Assembly: GCA_934047225.1 (NCBI GenBank)
Contig: OW203986.1
Span: 17,239,221 to 17,303,220 of the forward strand
Length of the DNA: 64,000 bases
Direction: 5' to 3'
From: Ypsolopha sequella
Taxonomy: Eukaryota > Arthropoda > Insecta > Lepidoptera > Ypsolophidae
Numbering within the stretch: the first letter of the stretch is position 1; each line of letters starts with the position of its first letter. Shown piece after piece: positions 45,901 through 56,382 of this stretch. The notes under the pieces were generated by a model, which had not been told where the DNA came from, ran no database searches, and saw only the letters and a list, made by a program, of their open reading frames with translations. Made by a program: the position numbers and the translations under genes.

Positions 45901-46324
45901 GCACTTTTTGAATGTGTCGCCATTTCGCACCTCTTGGTGAGCGATGGGTCGGAGTGCGGTGTGGGGGGGAAGAGTTCTTGAGACTTGAATATTGAGGCAT
46001 TCATTGAGGTCAAAACCATCAGGATGTCACAAACACCTAAAGCAATTATATGGCAGTTGAGCGGGATGGCCCACCTTAACGCTGGCACAGAAGAAACAAA
46101 AGACACTGGCGAGGTTTTTAAAATTGCATTTTAAATTGTATTTTAAATTGCAAATCGAAAAATAAACAATTCGTTCTCCTAAGATATTTTTCATGGTAAA
46201 GTTCAAAGAATGCCTGTACTAAGAGGATGCTCATTACCTTTCAGAGTACAAACTTGGAAGCTCGCACAACTCTCATTTATTATTATCGTATATACGTGTA
46301 CAGTGGAGATCACTTCAAGCTACA
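42956..46324. other. Unassigned DNA, probably single-copy with old repeats
   Basis: I see no supported gene over 3.3 kb. There is a long T run at 43405-43430, pyrimidine- and T-rich stretches near 43960-44000 and 44065, and a 40-bp near-duplicate (TACTTTATTATTAATTAT at about 45188 and 45232). The minus-strand frame at 45873-46106 resembles nothing I know. Confidence 0.3.
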
Positions 46325-46588
46325 TATATAAGGTCTTTCAATTTAAATGGAAAGTGATATAAGAGGTCGTTTAGTATCGTTAATAATCACATTCCACTGC
46401 AAAGCAGTTTTTTTGAGATTTTTTTTTCACTTCTCAGTACAAAGTGGTCCGATCAGCTGACTCAGTTTGTATGGACAAATGAAGAAAAAGTTCGCGCAAA
46501 AAAATGTACTTTGCAGTGGAATGCGATGTATTAACGATACTGAATCACCTCCTAAATTACTTTCCATTTCAATTGAAAGACCTTATAT
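46325..46588. mobile_element. Long-armed MITE, copy 2
   Basis: TATATAAGGTCTTTCAATTT at the left and AATTGAAAGACCTTATAT at the right delimit a 264-bp palindromic element of the same family as 20803-21099; both share AAAGTGGTCCGATCAGCTGA in the centre. The extra inverted flank seen around copy 1 is absent here. Confidence 0.8.
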
Positions 46589-47134
46589 GCAGTCCTACAT
46601 TAGCGCATATAGTGAAGGTTACAAAATAGGTAAAATGTCCGTTTATAAATAATCCTAATGTACGCAGTTTGCTGTTAGATTGATCAACACGAAAGAGCGG
46701 TCAACCCTAATACACCTATGTTCTCCTAACATTTATGAAGTAAGTTTGAACAAACCACGTCAATTGACTCATAGATTTACTGTCCTCTATTTTACTGATT
46801 TAAGACTTTTTTTTGATTTTCTTTCGAGTATCGATTTCAGGACCTAGTTGGTTGTTTCTTTAAAACAATTGTTTGAATGGTATCTAGCTAGTTTGAATAT
46901 ATCGTGTTTTTATTTCAACTAGAAGCTGAGTTACTTAATAAAAACGCAGTTTTTTGAGAACGCGTTTTATTTCGATTGTCGTAACAGCCACGGCTCAGAG
47001 CACGCTATTTTAAACAATAATGAAACGTCATAGAGTTCAGTTCTACTTAATGCAAAATTAGTTGCTCAATCTCGGGTCACCCTTCACAGGGGTATCCAAA
47101 AACTTCATAAAGGAATTTTTTATTTGAATTTAAA

Positions 47135-47255
47135 TATCGCAGCCGGATTGTGAAAAACCTGCCCTTTTCTAATAATTTGAATTTTGAATTTAAGTGTCCT
47201 GTTTCGATTAATTAGAAAAAGGCGGGTTTTTCACAATCCGGCTGTGAAACCGCTC
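47135..47255. mobile_element. Rearranged copy of the GAGCGGTTTCG TTAA MITE
   Basis: The right half (AAGTGTCCTGTTTCGATTAA to GGCTGTGAAACCGCTC, with TTAA at 47256-47259) matches the right half of 36617-36833. The left half is an inverted copy of the same right end (CGCAGCCGGATTGTGAAAAA, CCTGCCCTTTTCTAAT), lacking the last bases of the terminus. So this copy is a folded right end, not a full element. Confidence 0.65.
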
Positions 47256-47259
47256 TTAA

Positions 47260-48300
47260 GCCTTGCGAATACAGGCTTTTGAACTTCTGCGTGTCCAGTC
47301 AGTTTAAAAGACCGTGCTAGCTCCGAAAGAAAATGATAAAGTAATAACGTGAACATTTGCATACAAACAATAACAATAATGTTTATACTGCACTCCCTTC
47401 GCTCCGGTAATCAGATTAGTTGATTAGCATTACTTAGGGAGATGGTTATGTACCTAAAGAACCGCAGACAATGGGATCTAAGCCCCTTAATGCTTTTATA
47501 TCACACTTCTCCTGAATATTTGCTAAGCATTTGAATTAAGTTAATTAGGTACTTCATTCTAAAATAACAAATAAACGAAAATGTTTACTTTTCATTTAAA
47601 CCTATTCTAACATGCCATAGTCTGGGTAAAAAGCAACTTTTACGCGAGGCACAACAATAGATGGAATTATTATTTCTGTACAACAATAGGCGGGATTGTA
47701 ACTTACGACGTCTACTGCAAATCGAAAGGAAAATTGAATCTTCTGAACGATATCAGAAACATCTCGAGTCTGAATCTAAAAGCAATGTTCCGATTGTGTG
47801 TGTATTCTGTACCCATGGTACCACAGCTAGTATAAGTAGTTTTCTGCATTGTTTTGACTCATAGTACTAAGAATAAGGGCTAAAAAGTTAATTTAACACT
47901 TAAATGTCAAGAGTGGAACTAAACTATAATGTTGAGATGATTCTTCGGATATGTAAAAAAATATTAAGAGGGCTCCCCTAGCCAAATGCAGATTCTTGCT
48001 TCTTTTTAGCAACTTTAAGCTCATTTGTGAAAAGAAATTAAAATAAATAAAAAATACAGCACTTATCTCCAATATCTTGCCTTGAAGTTCCACAATCAAA
48101 TTATTTTTTTACGTTATTAATGTCTTACGACATCTGCTTTCAAAAGAATGACTGTAGTTGAAGATTCCATGCATCTACATCTCAAATTGACGTCATTTAT
48201 TTTCGAACAATACACTAATGGTTAGATAATTTAATAACTTAAATAATACACAAAAAAAAATATTGAAAATACCATTTTTTAATTTTTCTTTCAAATAACT
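47260..48300. other. Unassigned DNA
   Basis: No gene or repeat is established. A plus-strand frame at 47661-47864 with an ERKIESSERYQKHLESE stretch looks hydrophilic and exon-like but has no recognisable domain. Confidence 0.3.
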
Positions 48301-48301
48301 A

Positions 48302-48760
48302 CATCAATTGGTACGAATTCTAGAGCAAAAGTTGTGCGCGAGAGCGGCCGGCAGTGTGCCGCTGGCTGTTCGACGTGGAACCCGTGTCGTTTGTGCTCGC
48401 GCCAGCCGCTCTGCACCATTGACCATTTCTTTTAGTAGGTATTATGAATGGTATATCGTTGTAGTGGGTAGTGAAGACGAGAAGATTTATGTTATGGAAC
48501 AATTTCATAGACATATATTATAAAGTGCGAAAAGACGCTTTGTTTTGTTTTTAATTTGTTTTTTTTAAGGACATATTGATAGTGAATTTTGTGTGCGAAA
48601 AGACGCTTTCGTTTTGTTTAGTTTAGTTTTTACCTAAGTAAATTCTGGTCAATTTTGTTTATCATAGTGGTAGATAGATACTGACTGCACTACGAGTATT
48701 CCAGTAATAAAACCTGTGTTTGTGCAAAAATGCCGAAATACAAAACGGATAAGTTACATT
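48302..48760. repeat. Unassigned repeat-like region with a GC hairpin and a direct duplication
   Basis: 48335-48410 is GC-rich and partly self-complementary (GCGAGAGCGGCCGGCAG against CTCGCGCCAGCCGCTCTGC). GTGCGAAAAGACGCTTTGTT occurs at about 48526 and again, with one inserted C, at about 48593. An AATAAAACCTGTGTTTGTGC segment lies at 48708. This could be part of an LTR or a foldback element. Confidence 0.35.
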
Positions 48761-49264
48761 AATTTTAATAAATTTAAGTTATCAGTTTTGCTTAAGTGAG
48801 ATTTGGCAATGAAACAATGAAAATATGGCTCGTCTCTTATAAGAGTATATGTACAAAGGTACCTTCATTTTTTTTTCCAGAATAGCTCTTGTTATTGTCA
48901 ATAATCTCACGAAATTTCAGTTACCGGAAATCAATAGTTTTCCCAAAAAAAAATGTTCAAGTTTCGTAAAATAACCTCAAAAATTGTCTTAAGGTGCAAT
49001 TTTAATTGATTTTATGACTTGATTTTTTTTTTGTTTTGTTTCGAAACTGCTGTGAGTCACGCAATAAATTGACGTAATTAAATTTTTTTTTGTTGTATTT
49101 CGCTAAAAATTGGCTCAAAGGACTAGTATAAAACCAATGCAGGCATTTTGTTTTCTTTGTGATTTCATTCAAAGTTTATAAAGTTTATGCATGTCTTTTA
49201 TTTAGCTTACCAAAAATAATAGGTTGCCTTTTTGTTGTATTGGTGCTGATTAGTGATTTAATAG

Positions 49265-49480
49265 AAAAAATAGGTCGAATCTGTTGCAAAACCAAATCAG
49301 AGCACCTGACTCCATGCAAAAAATAGGTTGAACATGTTCCAAAACCGAATCAGAGCACCCCGAATCTATACAGTCTTGTGGGTACTACCCCTAGAGTGTA
49401 TATAAAAAGCCGTAGGCGTGGAGGAAGGGCAGCCCTCGCCTGTAATTATTGTTGTACAGCATATTAATTATAATCATATT
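49265..49480 (+). repeat. Possible promoter or LTR remnant with a TATA box, target of the second BEL/Pao element
   Basis: A diverged duplication (49265-49316 and 49318-49364, both with ACCRAATCAGAGCACC) is followed by TGTATATAAAAAGCCG, a strong TATA box near 49399-49406. BEL/Pao element 2 is inserted at 49480, and the flanking sequence resumes at 56317 (TATAATTATATAAGCTGC). The layout resembles the U3-R part of another LTR element, but no matching second LTR is seen. Confidence 0.35.
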
Positions 49481-49945
49481 TGTTCGCGCCACTTCTTGTG
49501 GCTCTCATACTGCGAGGTAGTTGTGAATTAATATTTGCAACTGTCATTTTCGCTGCATCTCCACCCGCTTAGTTTTGGACGCAAATCAATCAGTCGTCAA
49601 TCAGAAGCCTTTCACGCCGGAGGTATACGCTGATTGTCATTCGACTAGGTCCTACCTCGACCCTACCGCCCGCCATTTTGAGATCGCACCCGCTGTGCGC
49701 CTCATTTTCATCTATTACTATTACGAAGAAAATTAGCCGAGAAGAGCGCAACCAGGCACGAAGAGGAAGAAGAAAACCATCTTGGAGAACACCAGAGACT
49801 TGGTGGCTCAGGCGAAGCGTGGTTTGTGGTGCATGCAGCTCCTTCCCAAGGTCAGATCTTTCATCTTCGTAATTATTTCTCTTCACTTCCCGCTATTTTT
49901 AAAACCTATGGTGATACAAAGCACTGCCGTCATATCGCGTGCTCA
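49481..49945 (+). repeat. 5' LTR of BEL/Pao element 2
   Basis: It starts TGTTCGCGCCACTTCTTGTG and ends CATATCGCGTGCTCA, 465 bp. The open frames in it (for example 49590-49886 on the minus strand) recur in the 3' LTR simply because the LTRs are identical. Confidence 0.96.
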
Positions 49946-49951
49946 TTTTTT

Positions 49952-49969
49952 TGGTCCTTCGAGCCGGAT
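49952..49969 (+). promoter_or_regulatory. Primer-binding site for tRNA-Tyr
   Basis: TGGTCCTTCGAGCCGGAT begins six bases after the 5' LTR and complements the 3' end of tyrosine tRNA including CCA (ATCCGGCTCGAAGGACCA, recalled) over 18 bases. Confidence 0.85.
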
Positions 49970-50432
49970 ATAGATCCATTTTAGGCCCTTTGATCTGCGA
50001 TCTATAACCATTTTTTGGTATTTCCAACCGCTATCTTCATGTTCTTTGTCTAAAGAACACGTGAATTCCGCTCTAATTTTCACTCTGCCCGCAGTATTAC
50101 CCCGCATTCCCGCTCTTATTTGCATTATCTATGCATTAAAACCCCGCATTCGTCAAAATATTAGTGATTCCATTTCCTATATACTGGAAATTATAAATTA
50201 TCTACAGTGAAATACGCCATTCTGTTAATTTATCCGCTGCGATTATACCATTTGATCATTTCACAGAAAATATTATCTGCCTACCTGCTAATTCTTAATA
50301 TTATCGAGAGGTACTCGTACACAGGTTCGTCCGCCGCCCGTGTTATCTCTAACTCATTAGCATTATTCTATGTTGTAGTCAGTATAAAACTTTCAATAGT
50401 TCTGGTACTTGCCTAACTTTGTACTATATAAC

Positions 50433-53400
50433 ATGCCAAATTCCGCAGAAGCTGCAAAATTAAAGATGTCGTATAGTTTAAAGAAGCTTAAAAATAAAAG
50501 ACAAGAATTGTTTAATCGCCTTCAGAGAGTTTATGACTTTTCTAAAACCGCTTTAGAGGATGTTTCTTCGGCAGAATTGTTTATGGCCAATGTCGAAACT
50601 TTGGATACTGTACGCTCAGAAATTCATGTAATCATAGATGAAATTAATGACACAGAGGTATTGATAAATCCTAATTTTGAACCAAATTATCAAAGTTGGT
50701 CAGCTTTTGAGGATCTTTACTCCCATTGCAAATACATCAACCGGAAGTTATCACATTCTTCGAAATCGGCTGACTCTAAAGTTAAAGCTCCACTTGACAT
50801 GGAATGTCCCAAAAAACCTACTATCAAGCTTCCAAAACTGGAACTCGTTGGTTTTTCTGGTGAAGCTACTATGTGGCCAACATTCTATGAAACATTTAAA
50901 ACCACGATTCACGATAATCCGGACTTGACCGACAACGAACGAGTACAATACCTGATGGGTAAACTTTCTGGCCGGGCACTTTCGATTTGTTCTGGAATCA
51001 CACCGAACGCAACTAACTACGACATAATCTGGAAAACACTCGTTTCTACTTTTCAAGACTCGCGTAGTTTAGCCACTACTTATTTGGATCAAATGTTTGA
51101 ATTTCGCCCTTTAACTACCGCTAGTTCAAAAAACTTGGACTTGTTTTTAGACAAGTTCTGTTCCGCTGTTTCGTGTTTAAAATCGCTGAATATTAAAGAT
51201 CTTTCGGATTTTATCCTTATGTATTTGGCCCTTAAAAAACTTGATGTTGAAACCGCTCGTTCATTTGAAATGTTTAAACGTGGTTCCGATTTACCCCATT
51301 ATGATGAATTAATATCATTTTTACGGGAACAAACTAAGATACTGAACCGCACTGCACCCGCAATTACCGCTCCCGCTCCGAACCGCTCCGTTAATAATAA
51401 TAACAACAAAACCGGGTACAGTACCAAGTCAACCCATGCTTTTGTCTCCGCTTCGACCAATAATAATTGTTGTCCGCTATGTAAACAATTAAAACACTAT
51501 AATTTATATAAGTGTCCCGAATTTGTGAAACTAGATATCGAGAAAAGATTTCAGTTCATTAAATCTAATAACGGTTGCACCAATTGTTTAAGTATTACGC
51601 ATAACAATTCCGCTTGTAAATCGTCTTATAATTGCCGCCATTGTAATTGTAAACACCATTCGATGTTGTGCCGCAAACAAAATGTGATGAATACTCACAC
51701 CGCGCTTGGTCAAAATATTACCGTGTCTCCACGCACACATACGCAATCTTCGAGGTTGGTGGATCCTGCCGTATCGGCGACTAACACAGAACATATGACT
51801 AATGATTCTCAATCCGTACCAACTGCGAGTAATAATATTTCTTTATGTAACTTACAGCCTAACTCGCAGCGTAATGAAACATGCCTTTTAGGTACAATTC
51901 AAGTGATCGTGAAAGATTCTAACGGTATGTCTGTCCGTCTACGTGCGCTCTGCGACCCTGCGTCACAATCCAGTTTTTCGACGGTTTCCTGTTGTGAGAA
52001 GCTTAACTTAAAATATGAGAAAATTCCCCGCGCTTTTGTTAAGGGCATCGGCTCTTCATCAAACCCAATTAAGGGTGCGACAAACCTTAAATTGTTTTCA
52101 CGATTTGATGATTCGGTTTCAATTTCGCTTGACACTTATGTAATCGACCGTATTACCGACAACTTACCATCGGTGCAGGTGGATTTGTCTACGCTTTCAT
52201 ATTTAAAAGGTATCACACTTGCTGATGAAACCTTTTACTTACCGGGCGAGATTGATATTCTTATCGGTGCATCTTTATTCGCGGATATCTTGTTATCAGG
52301 CCGCGTCTCTGGTCCCCCGGGTACGCCGACGGGATTTCAGACCATCTTCGGTTTTACGCTAATTGGTAATACGCCTGTTTACCAAAATACCGCATGTTCA
52401 ATTTCGTTATGCTCTTATATGGAGATTGAACCGCCAATAGATTTTATTTTACAAAAATTTTGGCAATTAGAAGAGGTGCATTGTGAACCTGCTTCTAGTC
52501 CCGCAAATGATGAATGTGAAAAATTATTTATTAACAATGTGTCACGTGACCCCGCTGGTCGCTATTCGGTTTCTTTACCGTTCGCACGGAATCCTAACAT
52601 ACTAGGAAACTCGTACCATCACGCAAAAAAGTGTTTTATGTCTCTTGAGCGTAGGTTTGTTTCTAACGCAGATTTACGTTCCGAGTATAACAATATAATA
52701 AATGAATACCTAACTAAAGGTTACATATCCCCGCTTCATAATGATGACCAATTATCTCTTGGTTATTATATTCCGCATCATCCCGTAGTGCGTGTTGATA
52801 AATCAACGACAAAGGTGCGTATTTGTATGAATGCCAGTACTAAGACTGACTCCGCTGATGGTACTCGTGTCTCATTAAATGACACGCTGCACACAGGTGC
52901 TAATTTGCAAAACGATTTGTTTTTAATTTTACTTGACTTCCGCTTGTATGAAATCGCTTTTACCTCGGATATCAAACAAATGTTCTTACAAGTTTTGGTT
53001 AACGCCGATGATCGCAAATTTCAAAAGTTTTTATACCGCTTTGACACGTGTTCACCGCTTATCGCTTATCAGTTCAATCGCGTCTGCTTTGGACTACGTA
53101 GTAGCCCTTTCCTTGCGATGAGAGTAGTCAGGAAACTCTGTGAGGATGGGAGTTCAGCGTACCCGCTCGCCGCTACTGTAGCCGCACGAAACTGTTACAT
53201 GGACGACATCTGCTATAGCACGCCCACCGTGCAGGGCTCCTTACAGCTCAGAGATGAGCTGGTAGGATTGCTTAAGGCCGGTGGCTTTGAGCTCGTCAAG
53301 TGGTCTAGTAACTGTCAACAGTTACTTGATACACTGCCTGATACTCACCGCTTAAATTCTAGTAAGAATTTTGAAGAACAAACTCAAACTCTTAAAGTTC

Positions 53401-55751
53401 TTGGCTTACAGTGGTCGCCTGATTCTGACGAGTTCTCTTTTACTGTATCGCTAGATAGTCGCCCATGTACTAAACGCAATGTTTTGTCCGTGATAGCACG
53501 TCAGTACGACGTCCTCGGCTTTACCGCTCCTGTGATCTTGTACGCAAAATTACTCTTGCAGAAAATCTGTATTTTAAAATTAGACTGGGATGAAACACTA
53601 CCCTCTGATATTGCGCAGATTTGGCAAAACTATTTGAAGGAGCTACCTGTTTTGCGGGATTTACGTATTAAACGCCACTTAGACGTGTTCCAAAATTCGA
53701 AAATTTCGATAATATCATTTGCAGACGCAAGTGAACGTGGATACGGATGTGTCGTATATATTAGAGTACAAGATGACTCAGACACTTGCACTAGCATTCG
53801 GCTGGTATGCGCAAAGTCAAAAGTCTGTCCACTCAAGACCGTCAGTGTCGCCCGCCTTGAGCTTTGTGCCTCGTTACTCATGTCGAAATTAACTCGTCGT
53901 GTAGTTGACGCTTATAAAATACGTCACAATATTGAACGTATTTACTGTTTTACCGATTCTATGGTAACTTTACACTGGATACATTCCTCACCGCACAGGT
54001 TTAAAACCTTTGTCGCGACGCGTATAACAAAAATAATATCCGCTATTCCCGCTGAATGTTTTTACCATACAGCTGGTTCTCAAAACCCGAGCGACTGTCT
54101 TTCCCGTGGTCTCACTCCCATGCAGTTGATGAGTCACCCGCTCTGGTTCACTGGACCTGCTTGGCTTTATCTGGACGCTAAAGAGTGGCCAATCAAAACA
54201 ATAGAATCAGCTTCTATTGAAGAAAACTTGCCGGAATCAAAAACAATTTCTCTTCCCGCTTTTAGTAATGAAGAACCGCATCCACTTCTTTCTCTTTCGG
54301 AAAGAATTTCGTCATGGCTTGTGCTTTTACACACAATCATTTACATCTACCGATTTTTACGTATTTTACCGCGCTCTAATATTTTTACCGCTACCGATAT
54401 GGATTTCGCTGAAGTTGCATTGATTAAAGCTCTTCAAGCATTTTATTTTCTTGATGAAATAAAAAGATTAAAGTCAAATAAACTTTGTTCTCCCGCTTTA
54501 AATCGACTATCGCCATTTTTAGATAAAAATGGATTGTTACGCGTTGGTGGTCGACTTCGCAACACAGACATGACGTTCGATCAACAACACCCTGTGTTGT
54601 TACCTCGTAAAAATCATATTGTCGAATTGATTATCATTCATTATCATCGCAAAAATTGTCACACTGGACCAGTGGCTTTAATGTCAATAATCCGCCAAAA
54701 ATTTTGGATACTTTCCTGTCGAAATATTGTTCGTCGCGTAATACATAGCTGCAATTATTGTTTTAAGGCGAAGCCGAGACAAACCTTCCCTTTCATGGCA
54801 GATTTACCATCATGCCGCGTTAATGAGGCTAAAGCTTTTGTCCACTGCGCTGTGGATTATTGTGGTCCTATCAGTATCACTCCGTATCGAAAACGTGGAG
54901 TCCGTCCCGTCAAATGTTACCTCTGCATATTTGTATGCCTGGTGACTCGTGCAGTTCACGTTGAATTGGCAACTGATCTTAGCACGAACACTTTTCTTTC
55001 CGCGTTCAAACGTTTTTTATCTAGACGTGGAGCAGTGTCTTTCGTATATTCAGATAATGCTACGAACTTTGTAGGCGCTAGAAATGCCCTCTCAGAAATT
55101 TACAATTTGACAAACTCCGAAGAATTTAAAACGTCTTTCGCGAATGAACTTGCCGATCATAGAATACAATGGAAATTTAATATTCCACGTAGCCCACATT
55201 TTGGGGGACATTATGAGATATATGTCAAAGGATTTAAGACGCATTTGCATAGAGTAGTAGGTACTCAACTGTTGACCTACGAAGAATTATTAACTGTAGT
55301 TACGCAAATAGAATGTGTCATAAATTCTCGTCCGCTTACGCTGCTGAGTGAAGATCCATCTGAACTTAGCGCGTTAACTCCTGCACATTTTCTGATGTCA
55401 ACTCCTTTAAAAGAATTACCCGCTTGTAAGGTGGCTGATGAGCCAGTTAATTTATTACGTCGCTACGCGTTGCTTGATCAAATGGTAGAATCGTTCGCAA
55501 GGCGATGGAAGAATGATTATCTCCATCTTCTCCAGTCTAGAGGAAAATGGAATACACCTACCAACCCAATCAAAATTGGATCTGTTGTCGTTGTAGTTAC
55601 CGACAATACTCCACCGCTTCAATGGCCGCTCGGTGTCATTGTAGCTGTATACCCTGGCAAAGATAATGTCATTAGGGTAGCTTCTGTCAAAACGACGACA
55701 GGTGTTTACAAACGACCTGTCGTGCGTCTTTGCCCTCTCCCATCTCAATAA
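50433..55751 (+). CDS. BEL/Pao gag-pol polyprotein (element 2)
   Basis: Translation most likely begins at the ATG at 50433 (ATGCCAAATTCC); the open frame extends upstream only to a TTG at 50409. The 1772-residue protein has: basic, helical start (10-80); gag core of the DUF1759 type (about 128-290, LPKLELVGFSGEATMWPTFY); zinc knuckles (C347, C350, H355, C361 and C382, C385, H390, C395); protease (LCDPASQSSF, D508, with DPAS in place of the commoner D-S/T-G); reverse transcriptase (D846 in FTSDIKQMF, YMDD at 922-925); RNase H (D1098, E1143, D1175); integrase zinc module (H1405, H1410, C1440, C1443) and triad D1475, D1541, E1595; DUF5641-like C terminus. No stop or shift interrupts it and no env follows. 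The first knuckle has one residue more than standard. Confidence 0.97.
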   Translation: MPNSAEAAKLKMSYSLKKLKNKRQELFNRLQRVYDFSKTALEDVSSAELFMANVETLDTVRSEIHVIIDEINDTEVLINPNFEPNYQSWSAFEDLYSHCKYINRKLSHSSKSADSKVKAPLDMECPKKPTIKLPKLELVGFSGEATMWPTFYETFKTTIHDNPDLTDNERVQYLMGKLSGRALSICSGITPNATNYDIIWKTLVSTFQDSRSLATTYLDQMFEFRPLTTASSKNLDLFLDKFCSAVSCLKSLNIKDLSDFILMYLALKKLDVETARSFEMFKRGSDLPHYDELISFLREQTKILNRTAPAITAPAPNRSVNNNNNKTGYSTKSTHAFVSASTNNNCCPLCKQLKHYNLYKCPEFVKLDIEKRFQFIKSNNGCTNCLSITHNNSACKSSYNCRHCNCKHHSMLCRKQNVMNTHTALGQNITVSPRTHTQSSRLVDPAVSATNTEHMTNDSQSVPTASNNISLCNLQPNSQRNETCLLGTIQVIVKDSNGMSVRLRALCDPASQSSFSTVSCCEKLNLKYEKIPRAFVKGIGSSSNPIKGATNLKLFSRFDDSVSISLDTYVIDRITDNLPSVQVDLSTLSYLKGITLADETFYLPGEIDILIGASLFADILLSGRVSGPPGTPTGFQTIFGFTLIGNTPVYQNTACSISLCSYMEIEPPIDFILQKFWQLEEVHCEPASSPANDECEKLFINNVSRDPAGRYSVSLPFARNPNILGNSYHHAKKCFMSLERRFVSNADLRSEYNNIINEYLTKGYISPLHNDDQLSLGYYIPHHPVVRVDKSTTKVRICMNASTKTDSADGTRVSLNDTLHTGANLQNDLFLILLDFRLYEIAFTSDIKQMFLQVLVNADDRKFQKFLYRFDTCSPLIAYQFNRVCFGLRSSPFLAMRVVRKLCEDGSSAYPLAATVAARNCYMDDICYSTPTVQGSLQLRDELVGLLKAGGFELVKWSSNCQQLLDTLPDTHRLNSSKNFEEQTQTLKVLGLQWSPDSDEFSFTVSLDSRPCTKRNVLSVIARQYDVLGFTAPVILYAKLLLQKICILKLDWDETLPSDIAQIWQNYLKELPVLRDLRIKRHLDVFQNSKISIISFADASERGYGCVVYIRVQDDSDTCTSIRLVCAKSKVCPLKTVSVARLELCASLLMSKLTRRVVDAYKIRHNIERIYCFTDSMVTLHWIHSSPHRFKTFVATRITKIISAIPAECFYHTAGSQNPSDCLSRGLTPMQLMSHPLWFTGPAWLYLDAKEWPIKTIESASIEENLPESKTISLPAFSNEEPHPLLSLSERISSWLVLLHTIIYIYRFLRILPRSNIFTATDMDFAEVALIKALQAFYFLDEIKRLKSNKLCSPALNRLSPFLDKNGLLRVGGRLRNTDMTFDQQHPVLLPRKNHIVELIIIHYHRKNCHTGPVALMSIIRQKFWILSCRNIVRRVIHSCNYCFKAKPRQTFPFMADLPSCRVNEAKAFVHCAVDYCGPISITPYRKRGVRPVKCYLCIFVCLVTRAVHVELATDLSTNTFLSAFKRFLSRRGAVSFVYSDNATNFVGARNALSEIYNLTNSEEFKTSFANELADHRIQWKFNIPRSPHFGGHYEIYVKGFKTHLHRVVGTQLLTYEELLTVVTQIECVINSRPLTLLSEDPSELSALTPAHFLMSTPLKELPACKVADEPVNLLRRYALLDQMVESFARRWKNDYLHLLQSRGKWNTPTNPIKIGSVVVVVTDNTPPLQWPLGVIVAVYPGKDNVIRVASVKTTTGVYKRPVVRLCPLPSQ

Positions 55752-55840
55752 CTCCTTTCTTTGCCCCCGCTTCAAAATTTCGTTATTCTCTGTCTTATTT
55801 TTACTTTTCTATTCTTATTTTAAAACCAATGGTTTTAACG

Positions 55841-55851
55841 CCGGGGGCAAA
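55841..55851 (+). promoter_or_regulatory. Probable polypurine tract of element 2
   Basis: CCGGGGGCAAA directly precedes the 3' LTR. It is less purely purine than usual (it includes CC and an internal C) but is the only candidate at this position. Confidence 0.5.
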
Positions 55852-56316
55852 TGTTCGCGCCACTTCTTGTGGCTCTCATACTGCGAGGTAGTTGTGAATT
55901 AATATTTGCAACTGTCATTTTCGCTGCATCTCCACCCGCTTAGTTTTGGACGCAAATCAATCAGTCGTCAATCAGAAGCCTTTCACGCCGGAGGTATACG
56001 CTGATTGTCATTCGACTAGGTCCTACCTCGACCCTACCGCCCGCCATTTTGAGATCGCACCCGCTGTGCGCCTCATTTTCATCTATTACTATTACGAAGA
56101 AAATTAGCCGAGAAGAGCGCAACCAGGCACGAAGAGGAAGAAGAAAACCATCTTGGAGAACACCAGAGACTTGGTGGCTCAGGCGAAGCGTGGTTTGTGG
56201 TGCATGCAGCTCCTTCCCAAGGTCAGATCTTTCATCTTCGTAATTATTTCTCTTCACTTCCCGCTATTTTTAAAACCTATGGTGATACAAAGCACTGCCG
56301 TCATATCGCGTGCTCA
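55852..56316 (+). repeat. 3' LTR of BEL/Pao element 2
   Basis: 465 bp, identical by eye to 49481-49945, followed by ATATT. Confidence 0.96.
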
Positions 56317-56382
56317 ATATTATATAATTATATAAGCTGCAATGAGCTGCTAAACTGTAAGTAAAAAAATTCTTTTTCATTT

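Larger units (their letters stand above)
49481..56316 (+). mobile_element. Intact BEL/Pao LTR retrotransposon 2
   Basis: A 6836-bp element with 465-bp LTRs that look identical, TG...CA ends, a 5-bp target duplication ATATT (49476-49480 and 56317-56321), a primer-binding site matching tRNA-Tyr, one gag-pol frame and a purine tract. It belongs to a different family from element 1. Confidence 0.97.

Noticed and set aside
45873..46106. 77-codon minus-strand frame
   Set aside because: Unlike any family I know. Start and stop look incidental, and the plus strand of the same region is partly open as well.
47661..47864. Hydrophilic 67-codon frame that could be an exon
   Set aside because: No domain, no convincing splice context and no neighbouring exons found.
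48308..48523. 71-codon frame over GC-rich DNA
   Set aside because: Produced by a self-complementary GC segment, open on both strands, without domain similarity.
49590..49886. 98-codon minus-strand frame, identical again at 55961-56257
   Set aside because: Lies wholly inside the two identical LTRs; no known LTR-encoded product of this kind in BEL/Pao elements.
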